Origin: Tetragonia tetragonoides
Lineage: Eukaryota; Streptophyta; Magnoliopsida; Caryophyllales; Aizoaceae
DNA: 64,000 nt
Assembly (NCBI GenBank): GCA_038025085.1
Contig: CM076149.1
Span: forward strand, 29,797,001-29,861,000
Reading direction: 5' to 3'
Under the pieces are notes generated by a model. That model was not told the DNA's origin, ran no database searches, and was given only the letters and a program-made list of their open reading frames with translations. The translations under genes and the position numbers were made by a program. This document shows positions 22,354 to 31,957 of this stretch, one piece after another (position 1 is the first letter of the stretch; each line of letters opens with the position of its first letter).

Positions 22354-22411
22354 AGCCTATGTGGGATTTGAACCCACACCCTTAATGCTCAACCAATTGA
22401 GCTAATAGGCT
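22354..22411 (-). ncRNA. tRNA-like sequence B lacking an anticodon arm
   Basis: On the minus strand: a perfect 7-bp acceptor stem (AGCCTAT/ATAGGCT), D-stem GCTC/GAGC and T-arm GTGGG-TTCAAAT-CCCAC. Only about 9 bases (ATTAAGGGT) lie between D- and T-arms, so there is no anticodon arm. Compensating changes relative to A in the acceptor stem (two G-C pairs) and T-stem keep pairing. It cannot decode but keeps both Pol III box sequences. Confidence 0.65.
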
Positions 22412-22659
22412 TGCAAAGTCCAACTTTGATAAAATGTTAGAAATTCTGACTAATGAATGATAAACAAGCAGGAAAAACTGGAAAGTTATTCATGTTTTGC
22501 ATTTCATTTGACCTGAAACTAGGAGTCAGCAAGAAAAGGCAAAGCGATATAGTAACAAGCATAAAGGACTACACATTGAAAATATTCAGTCTAGTCTAGG
22601 AAACTGGATGAATCAGAATGTTAGTTTTTCGATTTTCAGTTTCTGTGACAAAGTCAATC

Positions 22660-22755
22660 GCGTCCTATAAAAAAAGTTAACCATGTCTTATTAAAAAGTT
22701 AACCCTAACTTGTGTAAGAGTTAACACTAAACTGTAATAAAGTTCACCCTGTTAG
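22660..22755 (-). repeat. GTTAAC motif array (minus orientation)
   Basis: Four to five copies of AAAGTTAACC(CT) in plus-strand reading, i.e. GGTTAACTTT on the minus strand. On that strand it precedes tRNA-like sequence B, the same order as array and tRNA-like sequence A on the plus strand. Confidence 0.8.
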
Positions 22756-23455
22756 CAATGGTTTGACAATAATAACAAGTGGACAGGACAGTTAATCCAA
22801 ATGGGAATTACCAGCAGTAAATCTTGTTCTACATCATTGATGGGAGAACATGCAAAGTGTAAAGCTGCAGCTATATGGAGTCTGCCTAAATGGCTCGGCA
22901 GCACTTTCGGCAGTGGGCAAATCTTGATGTTAGACTGAGCAACAAGAATTAGATAGCAAGGAAGGTAAAGATGGTCATACATCGAGGGACTGCTACTATT
23001 GTTTCTGCAGTGACTTATGTGTGGATAGGCAGGAATCACAACAATTTGAGTCACTTCTCTTCTTCTCCCTTACTTCTCTCTTCACACCTACTCCAACCTC
23101 GTACTCCCACACCAACACTCCGACCCCGAAGTCGTATCAAAGATCTTCACAGGTTAGTAAAAACCCCCAAAAAACAAACCATTCCCTATACAGTTCCCTG
23201 CTATGCGTAAATAGATTCAATAAATGGTCTCTTACTACTTAGAGCTACTATACAGTTCGTTGATCAGCCAATAGACATGCCACAAAGATGGTAGAGAGCT
23301 CACAAATATGTACAACTTTCACCTTATCCAAAAATAGAGAACGTTAATAATTATATAGTCCACGTAATTTTCAGCATGCATGGCCTATGGATGCTGGTTA
23401 TCCAACAAAATATTTGACATTTGACTAATGAATGATGGGAGACACATAATGAATG
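22756..23455. other. Unassigned sequence with short open frames
   Basis: A minus-strand frame of 100 codons (22752-23054) and overlapping plus-strand frames are open, but I recognise no domain and see no clear splice context. Left as non-coding or an old gene fragment. Confidence 0.3.
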
Positions 23456-23459
23456 ATGG

Positions 23460-23595
23460 AAGCCACCCCCAATCTTATATGGGAGGCGCATATTGAAATT
23501 ACTAATTATATCAAAGCCACCACAGGTTAATAACGGAGCCACCCGAGACTTATATCGGGGCCACCCCGAGTTAATATCAGAGCCACCCCGAGTCT
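23460..23595 (-). repeat. GGGTGGCTC array next to tRNA-like sequence C
   Basis: Five GAGCCACC(C) motifs in plus-strand reading with TTATATCGG/TTAATATCA linkers. On the minus strand the array directly follows tRNA-like sequence C (23599-23670). Confidence 0.85.
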
Positions 23596-23598
23596 ACT

Positions 23599-23670
23599 AA
23601 GCTTATGTAGGATTTGAACTTACACGTGCTTTGTAAATGCATATGCTCTACCATTTAAGCTAATAGACTT
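23599..23670 (-). ncRNA. tRNA-like sequence C
   Basis: On the minus strand: A-box-like TAGCTTAAATGGTAGAGC, T-arm GTAAG-TTCAAAT-CCTAC (one mismatch), and acceptor ends AGTCTAT/ATAAGCT that pair at six of seven positions counting one wobble. The anticodon arm is not well formed. Same family as A, B and D. Confidence 0.55.
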
Positions 23671-23734
23671 TAAACCATGTACTAATTAAAAATGGATCCA
23701 ACATAGTTAACACAACAAATAATTCTGTCTTACC

Positions 23735-23825
23735 ATGTAACAAGAGTCACCCTCGATCTCATATGAGAGCCACCCTCGATCTCATTTGAGAGCCACCCCC
23801 AATCTTATATGGGAGGTGCATACAT
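23735..23825 (-). repeat. GAGCCACCCTCGATCTCAT array
   Basis: Three near-identical copies of GAGCCACCC(T/C)CGATCTCAT(A/T)TG at 22-25-base spacing, then GGGAGGTGCA. It lies right of tRNA-like sequence C. Confidence 0.8.
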
Positions 23826-23837
23826 CATTAAACAGAC

Positions 23838-24010
23838 ATTCAACATGGAAAAATGAAAGAAACAACTCATAATGGCCTCAATGGGCTAATGGCAACGTGC
23901 TACACTTTTTATCAAAAGCCTAGAGGCCCCCTATCATTAAACAAACACCATAGTTAAAACACTAGAAATCTGAGTGGGAAGGACAAGAGGGATTACTGAA
24001 AAATACAAAA
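23838..24010. repeat. Dispersed direct repeat, copy 1
   Basis: Shares ATTCAACATGGAAAA, GAAAGAAACAACTCA, ACACTAGAAATCTGA and AAGAGGGAT with copy 2 at 25420-25622, in the same order and orientation. Differences include small indels. Confidence 0.7.
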
Positions 24011-24129
24011 AAAAACTGAAGTTGTGAATCTTCAAGAACAATTTTGGTGTGCACTGGTTTAGCAGCAAGTTGAATTTCCAACGGTTATGAGTTCTTGAGG
24101 AGAAAAGGAGAATTGCAGGGACATTGGTG

Positions 24130-24290
24130 AGCCATTTGGGAGAGAGTAGCCATGCCTAGACATAGCTTTATCTCGCAGCTGGCATCTCTGAACAAACTGG
24201 CCACAGTGGGTAGCCTAGTTGGCAGGGGATGGAATGTTTTCAATCGTTGCTGTCTTTGGGAGAAACTTGAAAAACTTGTGTTTCAATTAA
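24130..24290 (+). pseudogene. LINE zf-RVT fragment
   Basis: An open segment starting IWERVAMPRHSFISQLASLN and continuing with KLATVGSLVGRG matches the pattern of the plant LINE zinc-binding reverse-transcriptase tail (PxxHSFxxWLAxLNKLxTxDRLxxxG). The cysteine pair that should follow is mostly lost. Isolated fragment. Confidence 0.6.
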
Positions 24291-24589
24291 ACGGAGTGGG
24301 GCTGACTGCCATAAAATAATATGGGGTGGCTCCTATTCTACAGCATGGGTGGCTCTCTCAAAATACTGAGGGTGGCTCAAGAGTTGAAAAGGAAACTCAA
24401 TGAACTACAAACACTATAAAAAAAATGTAAAGTGCACCAATGCTGATGATACATCCTTCACCAACAGCAGATTATTCATGAAATAAGCTACAAAGATATG
24501 TCATATGTCACTGAACCATGGACAATATTCAATTCATTAGATATGCTACAAACTATGAAAATGGAAGTGCAGGCTTCCTATTTACAATG

Positions 24590-24990
24590 GTTAACCCCAT
24601 TATTAATCAAAGTTATCCCTGCTCTTAATAAAAGTTACTCCTTTTATTAACCAAAGTCGACCCTCTTCTGGAAAAAGTTCTCATTTTACAAGAGCGACTG
24701 ACACTTAACACTACAACTAAGCTTGAAAAATAAATGCAAACCCCTATATTCTATGAGAGTCACCCATTTTATTACATGAGAGACTACTAGTTTATTTAAA
24801 TTGAGTCAATTATATATTATGGTGAGAGCCACCCCTATTATTTGTCGGAGCCACCCCTATGCTCTATGAGAGCCACCACTGTATTATATGAAACTATTTT
24901 ATTGGAACTGAAATAAAAGTTAATTCCATTATTTATAAAAGTTAACCCCATTATTCATAAAAGTCAAACCTTTTTACTTAGCAGAAGGTG
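24590..24990 (-). repeat. Mixed AAAGTTAACCC and GAGCCACCCC arrays
   Basis: 24590-24690 has several (A)AAGTTA(A/T)CCC-type motifs, 24765-24890 has four GAGCCACCC-type motifs (AGAGCCACCCCTATTAT, GGAGCCACCCCTATGCT) and 24905-24975 returns to AAAAGTTAACCCC. The two motif types alternate with the same A/T-rich linkers (ATTATTTATAAAAG, ATTATATGAG), so they look like parts of one repeat family. Confidence 0.75.
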
Positions 24991-25419
24991 AGAAGCAAAT
25001 TGTGGAAAGAGATCGATGTACAAGAGGAGAGAGAGAGGTGTGACATGAATGGAAATGACAACGATATCAATTTGACAAAGAAATCTTCCTCTGAGCGATA
25101 ATGGAGTCGGCTTTAATCGGGGAAAGAGAGAGAGAAGGAGAGACAGAGTCCACGATAAGCTGCAATTTGTCCTGTAATCACCATGAAACCAAAAAATAAA
25201 TTAAAAAAATGTCAAGTAGTGACCTGGTGATAGCCTGGACATATATGTTATAACTTGTATGTATAGTATCAATGAAGTAAAGAGATATGCTTGCTGAAAA
25301 TAGCATACTAGTTCATGCATCACACCTTTACGATGAGCAAAAACAAACATGAAAATAGTCTATCAACACAAACACAATATGCCGAGGCAATCAACATCCA
25401 GACAATAACCTTTGGACAC
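24991..25419. other. AT-rich stretch without a gene
   Basis: Contains a GAGAGAGA run near 25025 and 25125. No credible coding or RNA gene seen. Confidence 0.4.
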
Positions 25420-25622
25420 ATTCAACATGGAAAATTGAAAGAAACAACTCACACTGGTCACAATGATCCAATGCAACATACACCGTTTGGTTTGTATACA
25501 GGGCCAAGTACTGTAGCTACAGCTAAAAAAAACCTCGAGCCCCTCTATGATTAAACAGACACCAAAGTCTAAACACTAGAAATCTGACTGGGAAAGATAA
25601 GAGGGATCACCAAAAAATACAA
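25420..25622. repeat. Dispersed direct repeat, copy 2
   Basis: Second copy of the repeat at 23838-24010, about 1.6 kb away in the same orientation, diverged by substitutions and short indels. Confidence 0.7.
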
Positions 25623-25894
25623 GTATGCATAATTATCATACAAAAATATTGAAAAATCACTGAACATGTATGTAGCATGACCAGGAAGAAACATAAAGAA
25701 GAGAAAAGAAAAGGCACAAGTATGATATTAGCATTAGCTTGACAAAATGACATTATTCTACATGTATTTGACTTATGATTCAGCGGAGTACTATTGCACA
25801 AAATTCACATTGTGAAAGACACAAAGTTAAACACACAAGACAAGTAATATTTCAAAAGTATCAAATTATGAGAGAGAGTTAACAACACACACTC

Positions 25895-26015
25895 AACTAT
25901 GAATAAAAGTTAAACCTATTATGAATAAAAGTTAACCCTCTTTTCTACAAAAGTTAACCCTTCAATAATTAGAAATTAACCCTATTACGAATAAAAGTTA
26001 ACCCTACTATTCAGA
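25895..26015 (-). repeat. ATAAAAGTTAACCCT array
   Basis: Five copies of (A)AAAGTTAA(A/C)CC(T) with 12-15-base linkers (ATTATGAAT, CTTTTCTAC), about 22-26 bases apart. Orientation opposite to the arrays at 19965 and 21700. Confidence 0.85.
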
Positions 26016-26759
26016 GTAAGACACTGTACTAATTCTATAATAACATACGAATACCACAAAGCCCATAAACAGAGCACATAGCAATACACGAAAATGAAAA
26101 AAAAAAAACTTTATTTAGACTTTGGGGAAGGAGAACGTACCATGTTGTAGAGATCCTCAGCCAGATATTCTTGGTATCTGAAAAGCAAGCGAAAAAAGAA
26201 AACCAATGGAGGCTAAAAAACAAAGAAAACGTTATATACGACATATCAAAATTACCTGCTTAATTGAACATGACCAATCATGGTCAGCCCCACTATTTCT
26301 ATTTGGGCATTGTGATCAGAAGCATTCCATCAACCAAGGCAATTGTTTTGCTTAAATTTAAATTTCCTTTCTCTTAGATTATTATGCCAAAGCAAAAGCT
26401 AGAGGATGGGGATTTGGGTAAGTACGTCTAAATGAGATTGATAAAGAGAGTTTAAAGGACTTAAATTTCAAAAAGTTAACAAACAAGGAGAAATGATAGG
26501 AGTAGTTACTGAAGTTGGCCGAGAAATTCCAGCCTTTAGACTGATGAACCAAAAAGAAGTCAGTAGTAAATCCGCAAATTTCTTTCGGAACAAAATATAC
26601 AAGACAAGATAACCTTCTATTTTCGGGCATTTCTTAGGAACCCGACTCCTCTCTCACTACTCTCTTTGGTTCTGTCTTTAAGAGGCTTGCCCTATCCAAA
26701 GTAATAGCGCAGCCTATCCCAATGCAACACATAAGGTATGATCAGTATTTTTATGTGAG
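26016..26759. other. Unassigned sequence
   Basis: Minus-strand open frames at 26035-26244 and 26382-26630 have no recognised domain and lack supporting splice sites. No gene called. Confidence 0.3.
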
Positions 26760-27345
26760 AAAATAAGGAAATATCATGACACACGTGATCTGTGGCTCCA
26801 GTGTCAATAATCCAAGGTTAATTAGTAGCTAAAGAGCAATTGAAACATGCACATGTAACTGAATTGTCATGAACTAAACAATACATTATGCCTGCAAAAT
26901 TGATGGAAGCAGTAGCCTGGTTAAAGCTGCTCATTGTACAATCTGAATACTGTTGACAATAGACATTAGCTAACCAATTTGTTCCTGAGAGAAACCAGCC
27001 AAAGGACTCTGACCAGCACCAGAATCAGAAGTCTTGTTATCATTCGACCCTTCATTATCACAATGATCATGATTATTGTGTCCCGAAACTACAGCAGCAA
27101 CCTTCTTCACCCTTGGATTCTTAAAAGGAATGTTTGGTGGGAAACCATTTAACTTGTAACATTTGCTAATATGATGTCCAGATTTTTTGCAATAATTCCA
27201 AGTAATTGAAGACCTATTCTCATCATTTCTCTGCCTATTCTCATCATATTTAGGCTTAAAATATGAATTGAAAATGATTTCCCCTTTGAGAACCAGCATA
27301 GCAGGAAGAAGACTCAAAATAATTTCCATTGTCATCCATTATAGC
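26760..27345 (-). pseudogene. Copia gag-protease fragment
   Basis: The minus strand carries a gag zinc-knuckle region reading WNYCKKSGHHISKCYKLNGFPP-like sequence at about 27208-27145; the first zinc Cys is Trp. An Asn/Asp/Gly-rich linker follows, then after stops the protease motif IIDTGATDHVC near 26825-26793. This pattern (KC-YKL-GFPP) marks a different copia lineage from the element at 6.6-12.7 kb. No LTRs are seen nearby. Confidence 0.8.
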
Positions 27346-27464
27346 TTGCATCCATCTTGGCTTGAAAAATACGTATGGAGGTCTACTGAGCACCAGCTAC
27401 ACATACGATATAACATTGTGTTACAGACTCAAGCTCAGCACAAATTATATGAATTAAGTGAGAG

Positions 27465-27625
27465 CCACCTCTATATTATGTTGGAGCCACCCCTATATTC
27501 TATGAGAGCCACTCCATATTCTATGAGTAACCATTTTATTAAAAGAGAACCACAACGGCTTTATGTGAGAGCTACCACCATATTCTTTTGGAGCCACCCC
27601 TACCATGAATAAAAGTTAACCTTGT
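27465..27625 (-). repeat. GAGCCACCCCTATAT array ending in a GTTAAC motif
   Basis: About five copies of GAGCCAC(C/T)CC(T/A)TATT(C/A)T at ~24-base spacing, ending with AATAAAAGTTAACCTTG. It again shows both motif types in one array, immediately left of a SINE. Confidence 0.8.
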
Positions 27626-27663
27626 TCAATAGATTCACAACATACAAATTAATGGCTTTCACT

Positions 27664-27816
27664 TAAACAAGTGGTTGGGGGTTCGAATCCCAACTCTTGC
27701 GAATGGAAAAAATCCATTGGCCAGCCTCCTACCGCTTAGTGCGCTGACAGTTGGGGCGAGAGGATTAGTCATTGTGGTCGACTGTGGATATCCTTGGCAA
27801 AGACAAAAAAAAAATA
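27664..27816 (+). mobile_element. tRNA-type SINE with 18-bp target duplication
   Basis: Flanked by exact AAATTAATGGCTTTCACT at 27646-27663 and 27817-27834. The body has a Pol III B-box (GGTTCGAATCC within GGGGGTTCGAATCCCAAC) near the 5' end and an A-rich 3' tail. The A-box part is missing or diverged, so it may be 5'-truncated. SINEs are copied by LINE enzymes. Confidence 0.88.
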
Positions 27817-27834
27817 AAATTAATGGCTTTCACT

Positions 27835-29395
27835 GGAAAAAGTTTCCACATTTACAATTTGCCAGCTATGGAATCAAATTGACTCTCTTGAAAGAACCAC
27901 GGTTTCTCAGCAAGTTCATGCCAAACAACCAAATATTTTTACCCCTAGTGGAGGAATAAGAGGAGTAGACCAATTCTTTCAAAAAAAAAAAAAAAATTAA
28001 CTGCAAACAGAAATCACATAATTGATCAGCTAATATTTTTCATCATTAACTGATAGAAAACGCACATCTTAAACTAAAGAAAATGATTTTTCCCACCTCA
28101 ATGAAACAAACATGCTACACGTTCTGAAGAGACGAACAATCTCTTCTGAATAATCATAGTAACTCTAAAATTAAAAATCTACAATACAAGATGATAGTTG
28201 CACATATCCCACAAAAACTAGTTATAATATAAACAAAATAATTTCATCCAGAGCAATTCTACTCCTTACAATAGAGCGCATAAGGATCAGCATTGTGATC
28301 CAAAGCCTATGATTTTGACCTAGTATTTGAACTAAATGAAATTACACCAAATCCTAAGTCAAAACAATTACTCCGAATATGGAAAAAGAGAGAAAAATTA
28401 ATCTGCTGAATAAAGTAATTGACCGAATATGGAGAGAGAGAGGAGAGCAGATCGTGTGTTTTGTTTTCTTAACGATGTATACCATGTGGTTGAGATGGAC
28501 AGTCAGGATTAAGTTCGTATAGTTCACAATTAGAACAATATATACTGTACTCACAAAACTCAGTCCTCATTTTTGCTCCGCCACTCTTTCACTCATCTCC
28601 TACTGATCGCACCTCTTCTATCACCACCATAGCCACCACCTCCACCTATCTCACATATCAATCAAGAAGAAACAGGAGTTCATCAATCCAAACTTCTATA
28701 CAAGGTTATTTTCTCTCTCCTCTTTATTTTCTCTTCACCTTATGCTGCTGAATTTCAGCCACAAACCACCACAATTGGTGGTGGGTTGGTGGCGTATATG
28801 GGTCTTATGGGTCCAATCGACCACAACCTTTTGTTGCCCTCTTCATTTCCCCTCTTTCTCTCTCCTATCAGTAACATTCAGACCCGAAATTAGGCTATCT
28901 GAGCCTTATTTCAGAAACCAACTGCAACTGCTAGTTCTGAAAATTCAGACTTGTTCTTGATACAATCATCACTTAGATTCTCACTCATACTTGGTTCTAA
29001 TGTAAAAATTATGGTAATGATTGAATAATTGCATTTCCAGTAGTTGGTATCCTGAATTAAACAAAATATATACATAGATAACTAATTTTAATAAAACAGA
29101 AACAATAGAACCAAGATTATGCAGTTTACAGATTTTACATTCTATAGTGTAGTAGTATTGATTCCAGAAAACTACTTGATTTTGTTTAGGCCTCAATAGC
29201 AGTACAGAAGGCAACGATTAGTAGGGCGAAGGGAGTATTTTGGTCGTCTTCGATATTTTGCTTCAAGGTAAATACCATGTCTATCCAAAACATTTTCATG
29301 TAAAAATGATGTTCTTTTGTGCTTTTATATGAAAATGTCTAGCTTTGTAATTGTTTGGTTGTTGAAAACTAAAGTATATTTGTTTTATTGTTAAC
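27835..29395. other. Intergenic stretch, no confirmed gene
   Basis: The pyrimidine-rich stretch at 28560-28740 with ATG at 28742 looks like a gene 5' region, but the open frame (72 codons) has no known domain and I see no continuing exon. Another open segment near 29180-29272 ends at GGTAAAT, an exon-like end. Unassigned. Confidence 0.3.
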
Positions 29396-29410
29396 ACTAA
29401 GTAATGTGTG

Positions 29411-29533
29411 GTCTTTCGAAAACAGCCTCTCTGCTAGGCGACTAGTTAGGGGTAAGGCTGCGTACCTCTGGAGCTCCCCAGACCCCGCCCTCGGTGGGAC
29501 ATTTACTGGGTTGTTGTTGTTGTTGTTGTTTGT
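29411..29533 (+). mobile_element. Short SINE with (TTG)n tail and 15-bp target duplication
   Basis: Exact ACTAAGTAATGTGTG flanks it (29396-29410 and 29534-29548). The body has TAAGGCTGCGTAC and CCCCAGACCCCGCC blocks, like the widespread plant Au/TS-type SINEs, and ends in (TTG)5-6. The tRNA-related head is missing, so it is 5'-truncated. Confidence 0.88.
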
Positions 29534-29949
29534 ACTAAGTAATGTGTGTATGTCAGTCTAATGTTTTGATATTTAAGTACAGAACTCCTAGTTCAATTGT
29601 ATAATTACTAGTGACTTGTTGGGAATGCATTAATGTATGGGTGAATATGTTTGGTGTGTTAGGAGCAAATGTAGAACAGGTTGAGCTTTAGACTTAAGGG
29701 TGGATTTTGGTTTTCATGAACTAGTAAGACTGCAGCTTGAGTATATTCATATATGTGTGGTTGTATGTGTGCCATGTGATCTTGGCATTAAAAAGAGGAG
29801 ATCAATACGCAACATAGACAGATTACAAGCATTTGTGGTGTTGAGAAACGCTAGTATAGATCATTTGAGAATACTTTTAAAACAAACAAAGTAAAAGATG
29901 TTGGGGGAGAAGTATCTGGTCAGTAACCCGGAATACTTTCCAATTTGGC

Positions 29950-30080
29950 TATTATTTTGACAAATTGATGATTATGCTGATTTATATGTTTCAAACTGAT
30001 AATTATGGTGAATTATTGTTCAAATTGATAATTATGGTGATTTGTTTCGAGTTGATAATTATGTTGATTTATGTTTCAAA
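29950..30080 (+). repeat. Degenerate ~28-bp tandem repeat
   Basis: Four imperfect copies of TTCAAATTGATAATTATGGTG-like units. Confidence 0.75.
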
Positions 30081-30604
30081 TTGAGTTGGATCTATGATTA
30101 CTTGGATTTGCATTTAGTGTTAGAGAATAAGTCACTAGGTTTTTCTAGTTCCCTTTTTTTAGGAGAAGTCAGTTTGTTTGTTAGTGTTAGTTTTAGTTGG
30201 GTTTTTGATTATTTGGTGAAGTTTTTTGATTATTTGGATAATTGGATTTGGATATGAATGATTATAGTAATTAGATTGCAATTTAGGTGATTTCTTTTGG
30301 ATGGTAAATGTGATGGAATAAGTTGAGGGAAAATCTCGCGGAATATTTTGTATTTTCCACTTTAACAACCCGGTTGTACTTTTCTAGCATGTTACCTTAT
30401 AGTATAAAACTTCATTCTATGTCATATGCTTTTTTAAATTTTATTGGTGCCCCTCAATGTTATTCATTTTGATACGCCACTGGAAGAGCGGTTGCCAAAT
30501 ATCTAGTTACAGAAGAGCTGACAAAAGACGAGAACTAAGAGCATTAGCAAGAAGAGGCATAAATAGAAGAAAACACAAGTCTTTGAGGGCATGGCGATAG
30601 AAAA

Positions 30605-31957
30605 ATGAATTTGGTCCATGGTAAGAACAACCAGCTGAATCCATTCTCACTGAAATTTCATTTCTCTCCTGAAATGGGAGCTTGGCATCTTCCCCCTGAA
30701 TCTATCTCACCATGGCTTCTTCATGGTTCTATCAAACAATCCAATTCAAGCTTTGTTAATTCCCAAAAAAAAGCAATACCCACTTTAGCATTAGCTGGGA
30801 ATGTGAAACAGGACAAGGAAATTCTTGATTCTGCTAACAATCCAAGAAAACTCATGGGCATTAAACCCATAACTCACAGACCTTATCAGCAGCTCCCCTT
30901 ATTACAACATGGTATGAAGTTTCAAGATGATGTCCTACTTCAAAATTCTGCTGATTTGGCAACTGCTATGCTAACCTATGCTGAAAATGGTTATGCCCAA
31001 AAAGCACAGTCATTATGGGATGAGTTACTAAATAGCTCTTACCAGCCAGGAACTGACTTAGTTTCATCACTAGTAATTGCTTTCGCAAAGACTGGACAGT
31101 TTGATCAAATTGCTGCAATTTTGAGCCAAGTTAAGAATAGGGGATTCAGCTGGCTGCCTCAACTTTACTCACTTGCCATTTCATGCTTTGGGATGGAGGG
31201 ACAACTTGATCGAATGGAGGGTACATTGAGGGAAATGGTGTCCATGGGATTTCGAGTGGATTCCGTTACTGGAAATGCCTATTTAGTTTACTACAGCTTG
31301 TATGGTTCTTTGGAAGAGATGGAAGCTGCCTATGGTCGGCTTAAGAGGTCGCGGATTCTTATCGAAGAAGCAGCGATTCGAGCTATGTCCTTTGCTTATG
31401 TCAAGGAAAAGAAGTTTTATTTGTTAGGAGAGTTCTTGAGGGATGTGGGTTTGGGTAGGAGAAATGTGGGGAATCTTCTGTGGAACCTTTTGCTCTTGTC
31501 CTATGCTGCTAACTTCAAGATGAAAAGCTTGCAAAGGGAGTTTTTGGCCATGTTGCGAGCTGGTTTTCGACCTGATCTTACGACCTTCAACATAAGGGCT
31601 TTGGCTTTCTCGAGGATGAATTTGTTTTGGGACATTCATCTAAGCCTAGAGCATATGAGACATGAAAATGTGGTCCCTGATCTTGTCACCTATGGGTGTG
31701 TGGTGGATGCATACATCGATAAGCGGATGGGACGGAATTTGGACTTCGCTTTGAAGAAGATGATCAACTTAGAAGATGAGTATCCATCAGTGGCAACAGA
31801 ACCGTTCGTGTTTGAGGTCATGGGAAAGGGGGATTTTCATTTGAGTTCTGAGGCCTTCTTGGAGTTCAACATGCATAAGAGATGGACATACAGGAAGCTC
31901 ATTGGAATTTATGTCAAGAAACGACATCGGAGTAACCAAATATTCTGGAACTACTGA
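30605..31957 (+). CDS. Pentatricopeptide repeat (PPR) protein, single exon
   Basis: A 450-residue intronless frame. PPR-like helical pairs are visible from about residue 116: roughly 116-150, 151-185, 186-220, 221-255, 291-325, 326-360 and 361-395. Repeat phrases include SSLVIAFAKTGQFDQI, LREMVSMGFRVDSVTGNAYL and MRHENVVPDLVTYGCVVDAY. It is P-class: no E, DYW or SMR domain follows, and the tail is short and basic. P-class PPR proteins bind organellar RNA and affect its processing, stability or translation. The ~100-residue N-terminal part is Ser/Asn/Lys-rich and could hold a transit peptide. I used the first ATG; Met24 (MGAWHLPPE) is an alternative. It resembles the annotated Arabidopsis protein type At3g42630 (from memory, unverified). 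Confidence 0.9.
   Translation: MNLVHGKNNQLNPFSLKFHFSPEMGAWHLPPESISPWLLHGSIKQSNSSFVNSQKKAIPTLALAGNVKQDKEILDSANNPRKLMGIKPITHRPYQQLPLLQHGMKFQDDVLLQNSADLATAMLTYAENGYAQKAQSLWDELLNSSYQPGTDLVSSLVIAFAKTGQFDQIAAILSQVKNRGFSWLPQLYSLAISCFGMEGQLDRMEGTLREMVSMGFRVDSVTGNAYLVYYSLYGSLEEMEAAYGRLKRSRILIEEAAIRAMSFAYVKEKKFYLLGEFLRDVGLGRRNVGNLLWNLLLLSYAANFKMKSLQREFLAMLRAGFRPDLTTFNIRALAFSRMNLFWDIHLSLEHMRHENVVPDLVTYGCVVDAYIDKRMGRNLDFALKKMINLEDEYPSVATEPFVFEVMGKGDFHLSSEAFLEFNMHKRWTYRKLIGIYVKKRHRSNQIFWNY

Noticed and set aside
22752..23054. 100-codon minus-strand open frame
   Set aside because: No recognisable family, no splice or promoter context, and the opposite strand is equally open.
21370..27625. CRISPR-like array of short repeats
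   Set aside because: Spacing is irregular, linkers are similar to each other rather than unique, no cas genes occur and the DNA is plant nuclear.
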